A stretch of 64,000 nt of DNA, taken from Juglans regia. Lineage: Eukaryota; Streptophyta; Magnoliopsida; Fagales; Juglandaceae. The notes under the pieces were generated by a model. The model was not told the DNA's origin. It saw only the letters and a program-made list of their open reading frames with translations, and ran no database searches. The stretch is taken from assembly GCF_001411555.2 (NCBI RefSeq), contig NC_049903.1:26114270-26178269 (forward strand). The letters run 5' to 3'. Of this stretch, positions 34,301 through 45,877 are shown piece by piece. Numbering within the stretch: position 1 is the first letter of the stretch; the number at the start of each line of letters is the position of its first letter. The translations under genes and the position numbers were made by a program.

Positions 34301-34645
34301 AGGAAGGATGAGTTAATAAATAGTAGTGAGATGAGATAGGAATTTTGTGAATAGTAGTAAGATAGTTTATGAATAGTAGTGAAATAGTTTAAGTTGGATA
34401 TTTTTTTAGATTTTGGGAAATGAGAGAGAAAACGTTGAATAAAAAATAATATAAAGTTAAAATATTGTTAGAATATAATTTTTTAATATTATTTTTGTTT
34501 AGAGATTTGAAAAAATTGATTTTTTTTTTATGTTTTGTTTGAAAGTTTAGGAGAGTTGTAATGATTAATTTAAAAATTTTGTATTTAAATTATGTTTAGG
34601 AAGGAAATGAGATGAGATTGTTTTGGAATGAGATTATTTCCAAAC
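34300..34645. mobile_element. AT-rich GATGAG-type MITE
   Basis: The insert starts with repeated AATAGTAGTGAGATGAGAT words, continues with long A/T-rich sequence (GAATATAATTTTTTAATATT) and closes with GAAATGAGATGAGATTG...TTTCCAAACAAGCC. It separates two pieces of one LINE relic. Similar sequences lie at 34935-35515 and 43499-43838. Boundaries are approximate and no duplication is resolved. Confidence 0.6.
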
Positions 34646-34863
34646 AAGCCATTAAGGAAGCAAGAAGACAGCTGAAAGTTCTAACGGGTGAAAACCCAGA
34701 ATTTTGGATACAACTTTGGTACTGGAATATGACAAAGAATGTCAAGTACTTTGCATGGAAGGTCTGTTCTGAAACTCTGCCAAGTAAACACAATCTGTTT
34801 AAGAGAGGCATCCTCTCCGTTTCCAAGAACCCATATCATTGTTTCCACTTCTGCAGTTCCTGA
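34645..34863 (+). pseudogene. LINE relic, zinc-binding region
   Basis: The translation WIQLWYWNMTKNVKYFAWKVCSETLPSKHNLFKRGI matches the reverse-transcriptase-associated zinc-binding region of plant L1 LINEs, in the same orientation as 33920-34300. The Cys-X2-Cys end is only partly recognisable (HCFHFC). It then fades into MITE sequence. Confidence 0.7.
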
Positions 34864-34934
34864 TAACGATAATGGTGATTATGATCAACTGAAAGCTAGC
34901 CAAGAAAGGCAACTCTGTATAGCTTCATCGAATT

Positions 34935-35515
34935 GATAATAACAGTGAAAAGATTTGAGTTATGATATTTTATGGGTTTTGGAAAAAGAAAGAGAAAAAG
35001 TTAAATTAAAATATTATAAAATTAAAATATTGTTAGAATATAATTTTTTAATATTATTTTTGTTTTTATATTTAATAATATTAAATTATTTTTTAGATTT
35101 TATTTGAAAATTTGAGAAAGTTGTAATGATTCAAAAGTGTTTGTGTTTGAATAATATTTGGGAAAAAAATGAGATGAGATGAGATGAGATAGTTTGTAAA
35201 TAGTAGTAAGATGATTTGTGAATATTAGTAAAATGTTTTAAATTAAGTATTTATTGGGCTTTGGAAAAACAGAAAAAAAAAATTGAATAAAAAATATTAT
35301 AAAGTTCAAATGTTATTTTTATTTTTAGGATTTGAAAAAGATGAATTATCTTTTTATTTTTTGTTTAAAATTTTGGAAAAATTTTAATGATTAGTTTGAA
35401 AAAATTGTAATAATTAGTTTGAAAGAGTTTGTATTTTAATGATATTTGGAAAGAAAATGAGATAAAATGAGTAATGATAGGATGGGATGAGATATGTTTA
35501 CAAACATCCTTAAGT
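34935..35515. mobile_element. Two adjacent or nested GATGAG-type MITE copies
   Basis: Two rounds of the same motif order (TTTTGGAAAAAGA...TATTATAAA...GTAATGATT...GAAAATGAGATGAGATG) lie in tandem. The stretch ends GGGATGAGATATGTTTACAAACATCC. These are relatives of 34300-34645. No gene is present. 35516-35633 is plain AT-rich DNA with nothing recognised. Confidence 0.55.
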
Positions 35516-37402
35516 GTTAGAACTGAATCTTCAGTTAGGGAGCCCTCCCGCGCACAAAATAAGAAAGTAATGTATATAAATACAATATTAAAGCTTTAGT
35601 GATATATAGGTTTCGGAATTTTGGGAACTTGTTTGTAACGCCCCGTTCCTGGAGATCCAGAGAGTTAACTCCTATTTGTAACGCCCCGTTCTCGGAGGTC
35701 CGGAGAGTTAACTCTTAATACCTCAAATCAACTTAAATAGTACAACTATAAAATCCGAAAAATCCAATAAAATATTAATCAATTTAATCAATCCAAATAT
35801 CTAAGTTCCTCCATGGGGACAATAAAGAAAATCTCAATAACATAAATTAAAAACTCTCTAAAACTCAAAATTATTCTTAACTCATCAAATCAAAATATCC
35901 GAAACATAAATTCAGTTTACTAACTACGACTCTCAAATAAGCACTTGTACCATCGGGCACTTATTCCACTCTGATCATTACACCTGCTAAAACTTTCTAC
36001 TCTTGTTCTCCAGTTGAACCATCAAAAATATCTGAAAAATATAAGGAGATAAGGGGTGAGTTATCAACAACTCAGTAAGCAGAGGACATATACTAGTGTG
36101 TAAACATGAGCATTTACAGAGTTCAGAATGCAGAACAAAAATATTTTCTTTTAGAATGCATAATCAGAATAATGTTTTCAAAATGCAGCGTCTGAACATA
36201 TTATCAAAAATATCAGAGCGAAAGTTCGAAAACATTCATAATCAAAATCCATTTGGCATAGCAGAAACTGAAACATCACATCTTATCTTATCATATCAGA
36301 ACAATTACCATGTTTAACCTCCGTGGTAGGGTTGTGCAAACCCCGGTAGCTAACCGAGCAGAAATAGAATGTGAATCTTCCCCTTATTCATTCTCGGAGC
36401 CCCGAGTGTGCACATAGGAAAGACCACGCAGAAAACCACTTTGTTTCCAAAGTGGGTGCACCAGAAACAGAAAAGTTGGTACCAACACTAACAGAGGCCA
36501 CAGTTTTACACCCGTGGTGAGCTTAGAACGGAACAAAAACAGAATGTTATGCCAGAGGTTTTCAGAAATCACATCAGATCATATCAGAGTACAGAAAATT
36601 TTCAGAACAGAACAAAATCATTACACAACATAATTTATGCACAAAATTTCATATTCGCTCTCTTTTTTCAAAGTTCAGAAACAGAATGTCAAAAATAATC
36701 TCATGTCTACACCAGTCATGACAGAAAATAATTTCTTCTTAAACAGAATCTCATGAGTAATGCAGAACAAATAACTGAGGCAGTTCAAGTTTCTTTTCAA
36801 CATCAAATATGTATATTTTTCAAAAATAACCTCAACTCATTTTATTTTAAATGCAAAGTCTAGCATAGGAACCCCGCTTACCTGAACTTCTTAGCTTTTA
36901 CGGAATTCCTCAAAAACGTCGAACAATAATTAATCGTCACCTATAAAATAATCACGTAATTCTCATAAATTTCCAATCAACCACTGATTTCGATATTTAA
37001 TCCTAAACTTCTAAAATAACCTATTTAATTCCTCAAAACCTAAAATTCTCATAATGCCCTCATTTTCCAAAAACCATCAATATCCATTTAAACGAATTCG
37101 TACCAAATAAGAATTTAATCAAGAAGTATTAAAATAAAAATAAAACTCAATAAAAATTAATATTCAAAATATTTAAAATACCAGCAACATTTTATAAATA
37201 AAAAGAATACATTGGTTACAAAAATTTCCATAAAATAAGTCATGAAAAACTCTTCTCTTAAGAAAAATGGTTTACTTCCTTTAATTAAAAATATTATTAA
37301 AATACAAATATAATATTTATTGAAACTTAAAACAAAACTCATTCAAACATAAATCCCAAAAATAAAACTTCTCACCCGAAAATTTTAGGTTAAACCTACC
37401 TT

Positions 37403-37404
<2 letters not shown>

Positions 37405-37446
<42 letters not shown>
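37405..37446. repeat. (TA)n microsatellite
   Basis: About 21 uninterrupted AT/TA units within the inner family C LTR, likely length-variable. Confidence 0.95.
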
Positions 37447-37449
<3 letters not shown>

Positions 37450-38445
37450 GTCAAAGCTAGTAAGTTCCCAACCTAGGTTAAAACTTTCCATATATAATCT
37501 ATATATAAAGTAGGTACAAATAACTTATAAGCAGAAACCAAACAAAGAAAATACACGGTATTAACACATGCGGCGCCAGGAAGTTACCCAAGGGAAACCG
37601 AGGCACACGTCGAGGGTGAGGTGCAACGGGGTTGGCTGGAGGGACTGCGGTGGTGCGGCTGAAGAGCAGGAGCGCGGCGGAGCTTCCGTCAAGCAGCGCT
37701 GGGCACGAGACAAAGAGAGGGAGAGGTGAGCGAGAGAGGGCGGAGAGAAAGGAGGGAGGTACTCACCGTGAGGGGTGCTACGTCTGGGGTGGCCTGAGGG
37801 TGTTCAGCGCCCTTATCCACGCGGGTGTCGACGGCTTGGAGTGGCTGGAGCGGTGCGGTGCAGTGCAGTGGTCCAATGGGTGGACCTCTGTTTCGGGAGG
37901 CTAAAAACAGGGGAATAAACGGCTGGGTTCCCGTGACAGGGGTGGGTTGCTGTAGAGCTAACCGTGGTGGTTTTCGTGAGGTGGGGACACAACGTGGTGG
38001 GGTTCTCGGTGGAGGGAATTGCAGTGGATTATGGTAGTTGAACGTTGCTCTGTTTTTAGATACAAAAACAAAGGAAACCGAAGCTTGCAGTAGCGGCTAC
38101 GGGGGCGTTGGGCTACAGCTCTGTGTGGCTGGGCACGATGGTGAGGTGCAGGGACGGTGCTAAGGGGGTCCTAACGCAGAGGCAGCAACGTGGCTACGTG
38201 GGGTTCACAGTTTGCCCACGGGCTGGGCGGTGGGGCTATCACACGGTGGTATGCATGGCTGTGTGCGTGAAACAAAGGTTGGGCACGGCAGGGTGGTTAA
38301 CGTGGGGTTGAGGAGCCTTGGGGAAGATGAATACAATGGCAAGAGGGGCTGGGCTGGCTTGCGAAGAGGAGGAATTTCTGGGCTACAGATTCGCGTGGGA
38401 AGGCAGCGGCGGCAGCTTTCTACATGCCCAAGGGATAAGTGTATC

Positions 38446-38451
<6 letters not shown>

Positions 38452-38476
<25 letters not shown>

Positions 38477-38479
38477 TTA
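38452..38479. repeat. (TA)n microsatellite, second tract
   Basis: About 14 TA units at the edge of the GC-rich block in the inner family C LTR. It follows GTGTGTGTA and produces Tyr-Ile runs in overlapping ORFs. Confidence 0.95.
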
Positions 38480-41400
38480 TGTGATGAGAAAACCCTAGAG
38501 GGATGAGGGAGACTTGCGTGTGGAGAGTGTTGAAAAAAATAGACGTGTGTGTGCATGCATGCCGTGAACGAATGCGTGTGTATGCATGCCGTGGATGAGA
38601 GGCAGACCAAGGGAAAAAAGAAAAAAAATAAAAACAGAAAGAAATGAAAACAAAATTAAATCTGGTGTTTAAAAACAAAAAATAAACATGTGAAGAAAAA
38701 TATAATAAAATAAATAAATAAACGGCCAAGATCTCCAAATAAATAAATAAATAAAAAATCCATAGTCCAACTATACCGATTTTGGGTCTGGGTGTTACAC
38801 TATTACTCAAGAACATCACCGATAATAAATAATAAATAAACAGAAACTCCATAAAATGCTTAACTTATGTGTCCCTCCACAGAAATACTAAACAAAAATC
38901 TCAATAAAATAAATAACATCCCCACAAAGACTCAAATTATTCATAACTTGACGTATCAAAATAACCGCTAGAGATAAAACTACTAAATATGATCCTCCAA
39001 AATAATTGTACCCTTAGCACTCATTCATCTATGATTATCAAACTTTTCCAATACTTCCTACTCTTATTTTCCAGTTGAACCATAAAAATATCTTAAAAAT
39101 GTTATGGAGATAAGTAGTGAGTTATCACAACTCAATAAGCAGAGAACATATGCTAGTATGTAAACATGAGCATTTTCACAGAGTTTAGAATGCAGAAACA
39201 AAACATTTCAGTTTTAATATGTAAATCTCAAAAATACATATTATCATAAAATCAGAGCGACATTCCAAACATTTCATATTCAGAAACCAACTTTTCATAT
39301 TCAAAGACTCATTTGGCACAACATGACTGAACATTTTTATCTTATCATATCATATCAGAACAGAGGTCATGTATAACCCCTGTGGTAGGGTTGTTCATTA
39401 TGCTAAAAGCCAAGCAGAACATAAATCACCATATTATTAAAGCGATTGCACTCATATCAGAGACCACAATTATATTTCATGGTAGGGCCAAAGGTTACTA
39501 TTGTATCACGTGACAAGGCCAGACGTCACTATTATATCCCATGATAGGGCCAGAGATCACTATTATATCTCATGACAGGGCTAGAGGTCACTATTAAATC
39601 CCATGACAAAGTCACATATCAGAGCAAAACAGAATCAAAATCACCATATCATAATCAGAGTCAGAACAGATTCAGAAAGTTATGCCAAATGTTTTTCAGA
39701 TGCCACATCATATCAAAATAGAGCACTGAAATTTAGATCATTTCACATTTTCTAAAACAGATTCAGAACATCTTCACGTCACATGCAAAATTTGTCAAAT
39801 TTTCATATTTGCTCATTTTTCTCAGTTCAATAACAGAATGCAAACAATAAGCTCATGTCTACCCAGTCATGTCAGAAAAATACATTATTCTTATACAGAA
39901 TTTCATACATATGCAGAACACATATATGAGGTTGTTTTAAGATTTCTTTTCAAAACAAACACGCATATTTTCAAAATCAACCTTGTTTCATTTTCTTTTT
40001 ATGCAAAGTCTAGCATAGAAACCCCGCTTACCTGGACTTCTTAGCTTTTCAGAAATTTTCCTTAGTAATGCCGAACAAAAATTATTCGTCACCTATGAAA
40101 TAATTGCGTAAGTTTTGTAAATTTTTAATCGGACACGTATTTCGATATTTAAACCTGAAATGCTAAAAAAAAACTATTATCCTAAAAAATATCTAACATT
40201 CTCATAAGCCTAAGTTGTTACCAATCTCGAATACATCGATTTTCACTTAATTTCACCTACTAATCAATTAAATTCTAAAATTATTCTTGGCCCCCACTCA
40301 ACTAATTTCTAATACCATAATATCATCACAATATAAAGACAATTTTTATCTCAATCCGACTTAGGTCCTCCGTAAAAATAAACACGCCTCAAATCTAAAA
40401 TTCAAACCCCCATGCCTGGATTTATTACTCGGGGGGCCAAAAAATGTAATATCATGACCTAACCTTCCCTATCAAAACTGTACGTAACAAGCAACCGTAA
40501 CTTTCTAAAGGAAGAATCTTACCAAAAGGGAAATCGTGCTACAGAGGAGTTGCAATCCACGGGAGAGAGCTGCTCGAAATTGTAGACTGGGTGGTGCGGT
40601 GAAGATGTCGTCCAGCTAAAGGATTGGGCACGAGAGAGAGAGAGTGAGTGAGAGCAGTGTGAACGTGTTTGTGGTAGCTGGGCCAGGTTGCTTTTGGTGG
40701 AGGCTTGCGGTGGTGAGGGTCATGCGGGAGTTGACAATGTGAAGGGCTAGGCTTCTAGGGAGGCGATGACATGGAGGAGAAGGGGGTTGTCCATGGTGCA
40801 ACTACTCTATTTTGGACTCCCAAAAACAAAGGCTCTCTAAGCTTGGACGTGACTATGGTGTCATGAGGGTCATGGTGGGTTACAGTGGTGGCAGTGAGGT
40901 TTGGGCAGGGTGGCCCTGTGCGGTGGACGCACTCGAGATTGGGCTTTCGTGGAGTGGCTCTAGGTCTGTGGGTCTCTTGCCGTGCAATCTGAGTGCTCGT
41001 GGTGGAGTTCGACCTCTGCTGGCCGTGGATGGTGCAATGCAGAACTGCACGGACGGAGGACGATGTAGTTATGGATGGCAGTGTGGAGAGGCAACTATGC
41101 GTGGGTTGCTGAGGCAGAGTATGGGTCAACAGTGAGTGGACCGATGGCTTGTGGTGGTGCAGAAGCAGTTTGGAGCTGTTTCTATGGTGGAAAAAAGGCG
41201 TGAAGTAGGAAGAAAAGGGCAATTACATGAAGGAGGTGATTCACTGAAAACCATAGGCTGCGGCTACTTCTTTTGCAGGAGAGAAATACATGTATATATA
41301 GAGTTGATTGGAAAAACCCTAGATGAGAACAAAAAAAAAAAAAAAAAAAGGTAACCGTGCATGGCATGAAACATGAAACGTGCCTGACGTGGAAACTGGT

Positions 41401-41640
41401 CTTGGCTTCATGGGCTTGGGTTTTGAGCGTTGAATGGGCTTTTTCTTCGAGTTTTGAGCTCTCGATTCAACCTTTAAAATAATCTAACTTGTCCCACCAA
41501 TATTTCCTTGGCCCATGAAAAGATTTTTCCTAATTCAAAAGTATTAAAAGATCCTAACCTAAATAGGAAGCCCTATAGAAATATATTCGACATTTGTCAA
41601 AAATAAAAATTGGGGCTTGTAGTCCAGTCCAAAAAAATGC

Positions 41641-41955
41641 TTGTTAATCTCAAGTTGGCTTTTCAAACGTATAAACCCAAAAATTTTAGAAAACAACTTG
41701 ATGCGGAGTTATATTGTTAGTCATGAACATGGGATAGGCATGGAACTTACTCTCACATTTATTATTTTGGACTTTCCCTTCACATCTCAAACATTTTCAG
41801 GCGGCACCTTGGTTGAAAATTGGTCTATATTGGAAACAAATTTGCTTATAATTTCTATGCATACCATATTACTGCAGTGAATATTAGCTTAAGAAAAGTG
41901 CCATTCTAACACGCCTAGAAGGAAATTCATATCTTTTCTTCAATGTACAACACCA
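41641..41955. other. Unassigned intergenic stretch
   Basis: Ordinary AT-rich DNA between the faded end of the outer family C LTR and a MULE-type MITE. Short ORFs only. Nothing recognised. Confidence 0.5.
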
Positions 41956-41964
41956 TTTATTCAA

Positions 41965-42138
41965 GAGTAATGCTACATATAGTCATGGAGAGTGCAAGTG
42001 TCATGCAGTCACTTTGAAAAAGAGTGAGATTCACTATTAAAAAAATAATTTTATTTTTATGTAGGTTCCGTATTTATTTACTTTTTTTAAAGTGATTGTG
42101 TGGCACTTACACACTTACGATTGCAACTATCATTTCTC
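41965..42138. mobile_element. Mutator-like MITE with 9-bp duplication
   Basis: This 174-bp insert begins GAGTAATGCTACATATAG and ends CAACTATCATTTCTC. The inverted arms match imperfectly over about 50 bp (AGTGCAAGTGTC versus the reverse of GGCACTTACACAC). It is flanked by the exact 9-bp duplication TTTATTCAA (41956-41964 and 42139-42147). A 9-bp duplication points to the Mutator superfamily. No coding sequence. Confidence 0.8.
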
Positions 42139-42289
42139 TTTATTCAAACACTTATTTTTTTCTCTTTCTTTCTTCCTCCTTTTCAATAAAATTTTAGGTT
42201 GCGTTTGGATAGCCAACATACCTCAACACTTTTCAAGTATTCTCGTACTATTTGAAATACTCCACATGCCAAACGCAATGAACCATCTT

Positions 42290-42990
42290 CGTATCAAAAT
42301 CTTTTCAAAACTCACTATAATATTTATCACTATAATATATAAATAAAAAATAAAATCACTACAATATATAATAAAAAATAAAATCTCTATAATATTTATC
42401 ACTATTATATATAAATAAAAATAAAATCAATATAATATATAAATAAAAAATAAAATCACTATAATATTTATCACTATAATATGTAATAAAAAATAAAATC
42501 ACTATAATATATAAATAAAAAATAAAATCACTATAATATTTATAACTATTATGTATAAATAAAAAATAAAATCAATATAACATATATTAAAAAATAAAAT
42601 CACTATTATATATAAATAAAAAATAAAATCACTATTATATATAAATAAAAAAATAAAATCACTATAATATATAACTAAAAAATAAAATCACTATAATATA
42701 TAAATAAAAAATAACATTACTATAATATTTATCACTATTATATATAAATAAAAATAACATTACTATAATATTTATCACTATTATATATATAAAAATAAAA
42801 TCATTATAATATTTATCACTATTATTTATAAATTAAAAATAAAATCATTATAATATTTATCATTATTATATATAAAAATAAAGTAAAATCACTACAATAT
42901 TTATTAATATTAAAAAATCACTATAATCAAATTACTATAATATTTATTACTAAAAATAAAATCATTATAATATTTATGAGATCCACACCT
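42290..42990. repeat. AT-rich minisatellite
   Basis: About 700 bp built from AAATAAAATCACTATAATAT and TTATCACTATTATATAT blocks that alternate irregularly, giving roughly 25- and 43-bp periods. The flanks contain GCGTTTGGATAG (about 42200) and CATCCAAACA (about 43037), the word typical of local MITEs, so the array may have expanded inside a MITE. Confidence 0.85.
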
Positions 42991-43182
42991 TTTTTAACTA
43001 CCTATCTAAAAGTCAACAAGTCAACATATTTCACACATCCAAACAATTTAAAATACTCTTAATAGAACCTTCAAACTCACTTCAATCTCTACTCATAATT
43101 ATTCACAAACATTCTCAATACTTTTCAAATATTTTCACTATTCAAAAGTACAGTCTGCATCAATTTGCCTGTATGAGTGAAC

Positions 43183-43290
43183 TCAAAAGGCTTCGGTAAG
43201 AAGACATGCATCCACATAAATGGCCCCAGTCATGGACGCTTTTCGTGAAGTCCTCATGAGCTCTATTCTTACGTCCTCGAGGTCCTTGGG
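43183..43290. repeat. Local duplicate, copy A
   Basis: AGACATGCATC, AATGGCCCCAGTCAT, GCTTTT and CTCATGAGCT occur in the same order as at 43853-43917 plus 44249-44300. The minus-strand reading frame across it is not a recognised protein. Confidence 0.55.
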
Positions 43291-43498
43291 CTTGGTATAT
43301 GTGTATGCCATATTTATGACTCTAGTACTTGAAAATGGGAGGTGCATGAGTAATCTCTGACGCCCCACCTCAACCTGTAAAATAAGTACGTCATATTCAA
43401 TTCACGATATTCGTGTTTAATTGATCGTGGGTTTGATTTCAATCATACATGATCCGACATTCACAAGCTGTTTGACAGTTTGTTTAGTCTGCGTGGTC

Positions 43499-43838
43499 TT
43501 GTTTAGTTATACAAATGAAATAAAAAAAATAACTAATAATAGTAAGATAATTTATAAATAATAATAAAATAGGTTATTAAGATGCTTTATGAGGTTTTAA
43601 TAAATGAGAGAAAAAAATTAAATAAAAATATTATTAAATAAAAATATTTTTTTTAATATTTTTTTTATGAAATTTATAAAGTTAATTTTTTTATGTTTTA
43701 TTTTAAAGTTTTGGAAAAATACTGATTAGGTAATAATTAGATGAAAAAGTTAAAAATTAGAAATTGTAAAGCGTTTGTACTTAAGTGGAGTTTTAATATT
43801 GAGATAAGATAAGTTGAGACTATCTATAAAACCAAACG
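43499..43838. mobile_element. AT-rich MITE
   Basis: The insert begins near TTGTTTAGTTATACAAATGA and ends near TATCTATAAAACCAAACGGG, imperfect inverted ends. The interior is the same AT-rich motif series as at 34300-34645. It lies between the two local duplicates. Its target duplication is not clear. Confidence 0.6.
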
Positions 43839-43918
43839 GGTACTACGAGTCTTGAAGGCTTAAGAGAGAGGACATGCATCACGTGAATGGCCCCAGTCAT
43901 AGATGCTTTTTCCTTTAC

Positions 43919-44248
43919 CCCGTTTGGATGCTGGAACTTCTTGAGATCAACTTAGTTCAGTCTAATTTTAAACTGAGTCTAATATTCAAATACACAACTC
44001 TCAAATCACTAAGTATCACTCAACTCAAAATCTCTTTACACATAGGACCCATAACCATTTTCAACTTAATATCTCTTTACATGCGAGACTCATAATCTTT
44101 TTCAACTTCTCATAAATATATTTAAACTCATCTTAACATCCAAACACATCTTTTCATTTTAGGTGGGCCCCACAAAACTCATTTCACTATCTCACTACTA
44201 TTTATAAAGAACTCAAATTATCTCAACTCAGTTCAACATCCAAACGGG
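43919..44248. mobile_element. MITE with CCCGTTTGGATG ends, inside duplicate copy B
   Basis: This 330-bp insert starts CCCGTTTGGATGCTGGAAC and ends GTTCAACATCCAAACGGG, inverted over about 14 bp with one difference. Further partial pairing runs inward (TTGAGATCAACTTAGTTCAG versus TCTCAACTCAGTTC). It splits copy B of the local duplicate (43853-43917 and 44249-44300); copy A at 43183-43290 has no such insert. Confidence 0.75.
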
Positions 44249-44299
44249 TTTCGTTTTCATGAGCTTTAGCTTTATTACTCGAAGTAGACCTTGGCTGCT

Positions 44300-45250
44300 T
44301 TTGATGCCGGACAGAATAACAATTATTCTGCAAGCTAGTTTCAACAGATAATTCATAGAAAAGAAAACAAGAGAATTTCCCAAAAACAGAGAGAAAACGT
44401 CTTTGATGTTCAATTCAAATTATTAATATTCAAGAATGATCAAATCAACCTACAAGTCGGGCTATAATAACTTAAAATCACCTGAATTGGAATTTTATCA
44501 AAAATAGCAAAATCTCAATAATCATGCCAAAAATTAAATATATAATAAAACAAATAATTTGCAAAAAATTGGGCCCAAATTGAGTTCAGAATCACTTCCA
44601 AAATAGTAATGAAATATTACCGTAAAAGGCAACAAATAACAGAAATTGGAGGGGAAAATAGTCGAATTTGGCATCGAAAATGATGCACATCGAGTGCACG
44701 CTGAAAAGATCTTTTCGAATTAGAGTCATATGCGTGATTCTGATACCCATAGCCAAAGTTATGATCAAAATACCGAAACGTGCCCAAAACTACCCCAATC
44801 AAGGAAAGATCACGATTTCCTGCCCTCTTTGCACTGATCTACCACCTCTAGGTATCTCAGCGCAGTCAACGTACAGTCTGACAACTCAACATCATCTGAC
44901 TCTGATCCTCCTGCATCAGCTTTGTTGTGATTATTTCTTTTTACATCCTCCAAAAGCTAGTGTATTTATCTTAATTTATTGATTCACTTGATCCTAACCC
45001 TTGACTTGGGCCTAGGATTTCTCATACTTGTTGAGCCAACATAGCAATGGTTTGCCCACACACTTACCGATACAATCCTTTCACTGAAGTTAGAGACAAA
45101 TACCCTGAGGTTCCTTTTGTTTATTTAATTTCTCTTATAATGGCTAAAACCCAGAGGAGAGAAAACATTTGTTTTGTATAATATAATAACATAGTGCAGT
45201 GTCTTTTTTTTTCATGGGCAATGTTGTGAACGTGTTTCGCACACCCACAA
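44300..45250. other. Unassigned intergenic stretch
   Basis: A+T-rich DNA with short unconserved ORFs on both strands. It contains a short T-run at 45206 and no recognisable domain, RNA gene or terminal repeat. It may be degraded repeat sequence. Confidence 0.5.
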
Positions 45251-45251
45251 T

Positions 45252-45862
45252 TTGGTTCCCTCATCCATGATGCTGCTAACTTAAAAATGAGAGGGTGAAA
45301 TGGATGCCCTTTTTTGGCTGAGGGGTGCCTCCAATGCTTAAATTAGTCGTTTAGGAAAAAGTATTTTCTGGCTTTTTACAAAGGGAGAGAGTGTTAGCGT
45401 ACTGTTTGCTCCTTTTCCTTCCTTATTTGTACTCCTTTCTTGGGTGGGTTTCTCCCCCTCCTTCTCTTCTCCTCCCCTTCTTGGAGATGGAGTAGCCATA
45501 TTTCCTCAGCAACCTGACCTTCATTCCTTCCTGAGGTACCACTTTACTACATTTAATGCGGTAACCTTTATGGGCCTTCCCATTTGTCCATCTTGATACG
45601 AGTATGTCTTCTGATTTTGTGTATATGGCCATTTAATGTGGGGTGAATCTTGGAGATCTTATTAAGCTTCTCCCTAGTAGGGGTAGGTCCTCTCTACGAG
45701 CTCATCGACGTGCTTTGTGTGACTGAAACTCTTATGGGTGAAGGGACAGGCACAAATCTTCCACTGTACTTATGCCCCTCAATTGACAATGGAACTTTGC
45801 GTATGACTTTCTCTACTTCATATGCCTAGCCCAATGAACATGTCTAACAGGCCTGGTTAGCC
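45252..45862 (+). repeat. Left arm of a roughly 620-bp inverted repeat
   Basis: Landmarks in order are CCACAATTTGGTTCCCTC, GCTGCTAACTT, AAGTATTTTCTGGC, TGTTAGCGTAC, CCTTATTTGTACTCCTTTCTTGG, ACATTTAATGCGG, CTTCCCATTTGTCCATCTTGATACG and AATTGACAATGGAACTTTGC. Each recurs inverted and in reverse order at 51246-51890. The arms may be LTRs or terminal inverted repeats. No gene is in this arm. Confidence 0.75.
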
Positions 45863-45877
45863 TTCTCATGCCGAATT

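Larger units (their letters stand above)
35677..38799 (-). mobile_element. Family C LTR, inner solo copy
   Basis: The plus strand runs from TGTAACGCCCCG to GGGTGTTACA and is flanked by the exact duplication CTATT (35672-35676 and 38800-38804). It lies inside another copy of the same family, which is why the 43-bp start sequence appears twice at 35634 and 35677. It contains the TGAGTT...AACTCA hairpin at 36057-36074 and a G+C-rich stretch at 37570-38420. It ends with TA microsatellites and AT-rich DNA. The long ORFs in the GC-rich part show no known domain. It is read as a solo LTR on the minus strand. Confidence 0.83.
35634..41640 (-). mobile_element. Family C LTR, outer copy (split by an inner copy)
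   Basis: The plus-strand end TGTAACGCCCCGTTCC at 35634 gives only 43 bp (35634-35676) before the inner copy inserts. The outer copy resumes at 38805 and runs to about 41.6 kb, where no clear TGTTACA end is found. The inner and outer copies share, in order, the CTCAATAACATAAA block, TTCCAGTTGAACCAT, the TGAGTT/AACTCA hairpin (39118-39134), AAGTCTAGCATAG.AACCCCGCTTACCTG and the GC-richer 40550-41230 part. No pol sequence is seen. Confidence 0.65.

Noticed and set aside
37632..38311. Gly/Arg-rich plus-strand ORFs as host genes
   Set aside because: Low-complexity G-rich LTR sequence with several overlapping frames. No domain, splice structure or promoter can be supported.
38205..38852. 215-residue minus-strand ORF as a membrane protein gene
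   Set aside because: It lies wholly inside a family C LTR. Its hydrophobic part comes from AT-rich and TA-microsatellite DNA (Tyr-Ile run), and its other half is the antisense of a GC-rich repeat block. No domain and no conservation with the outer copy are evident.
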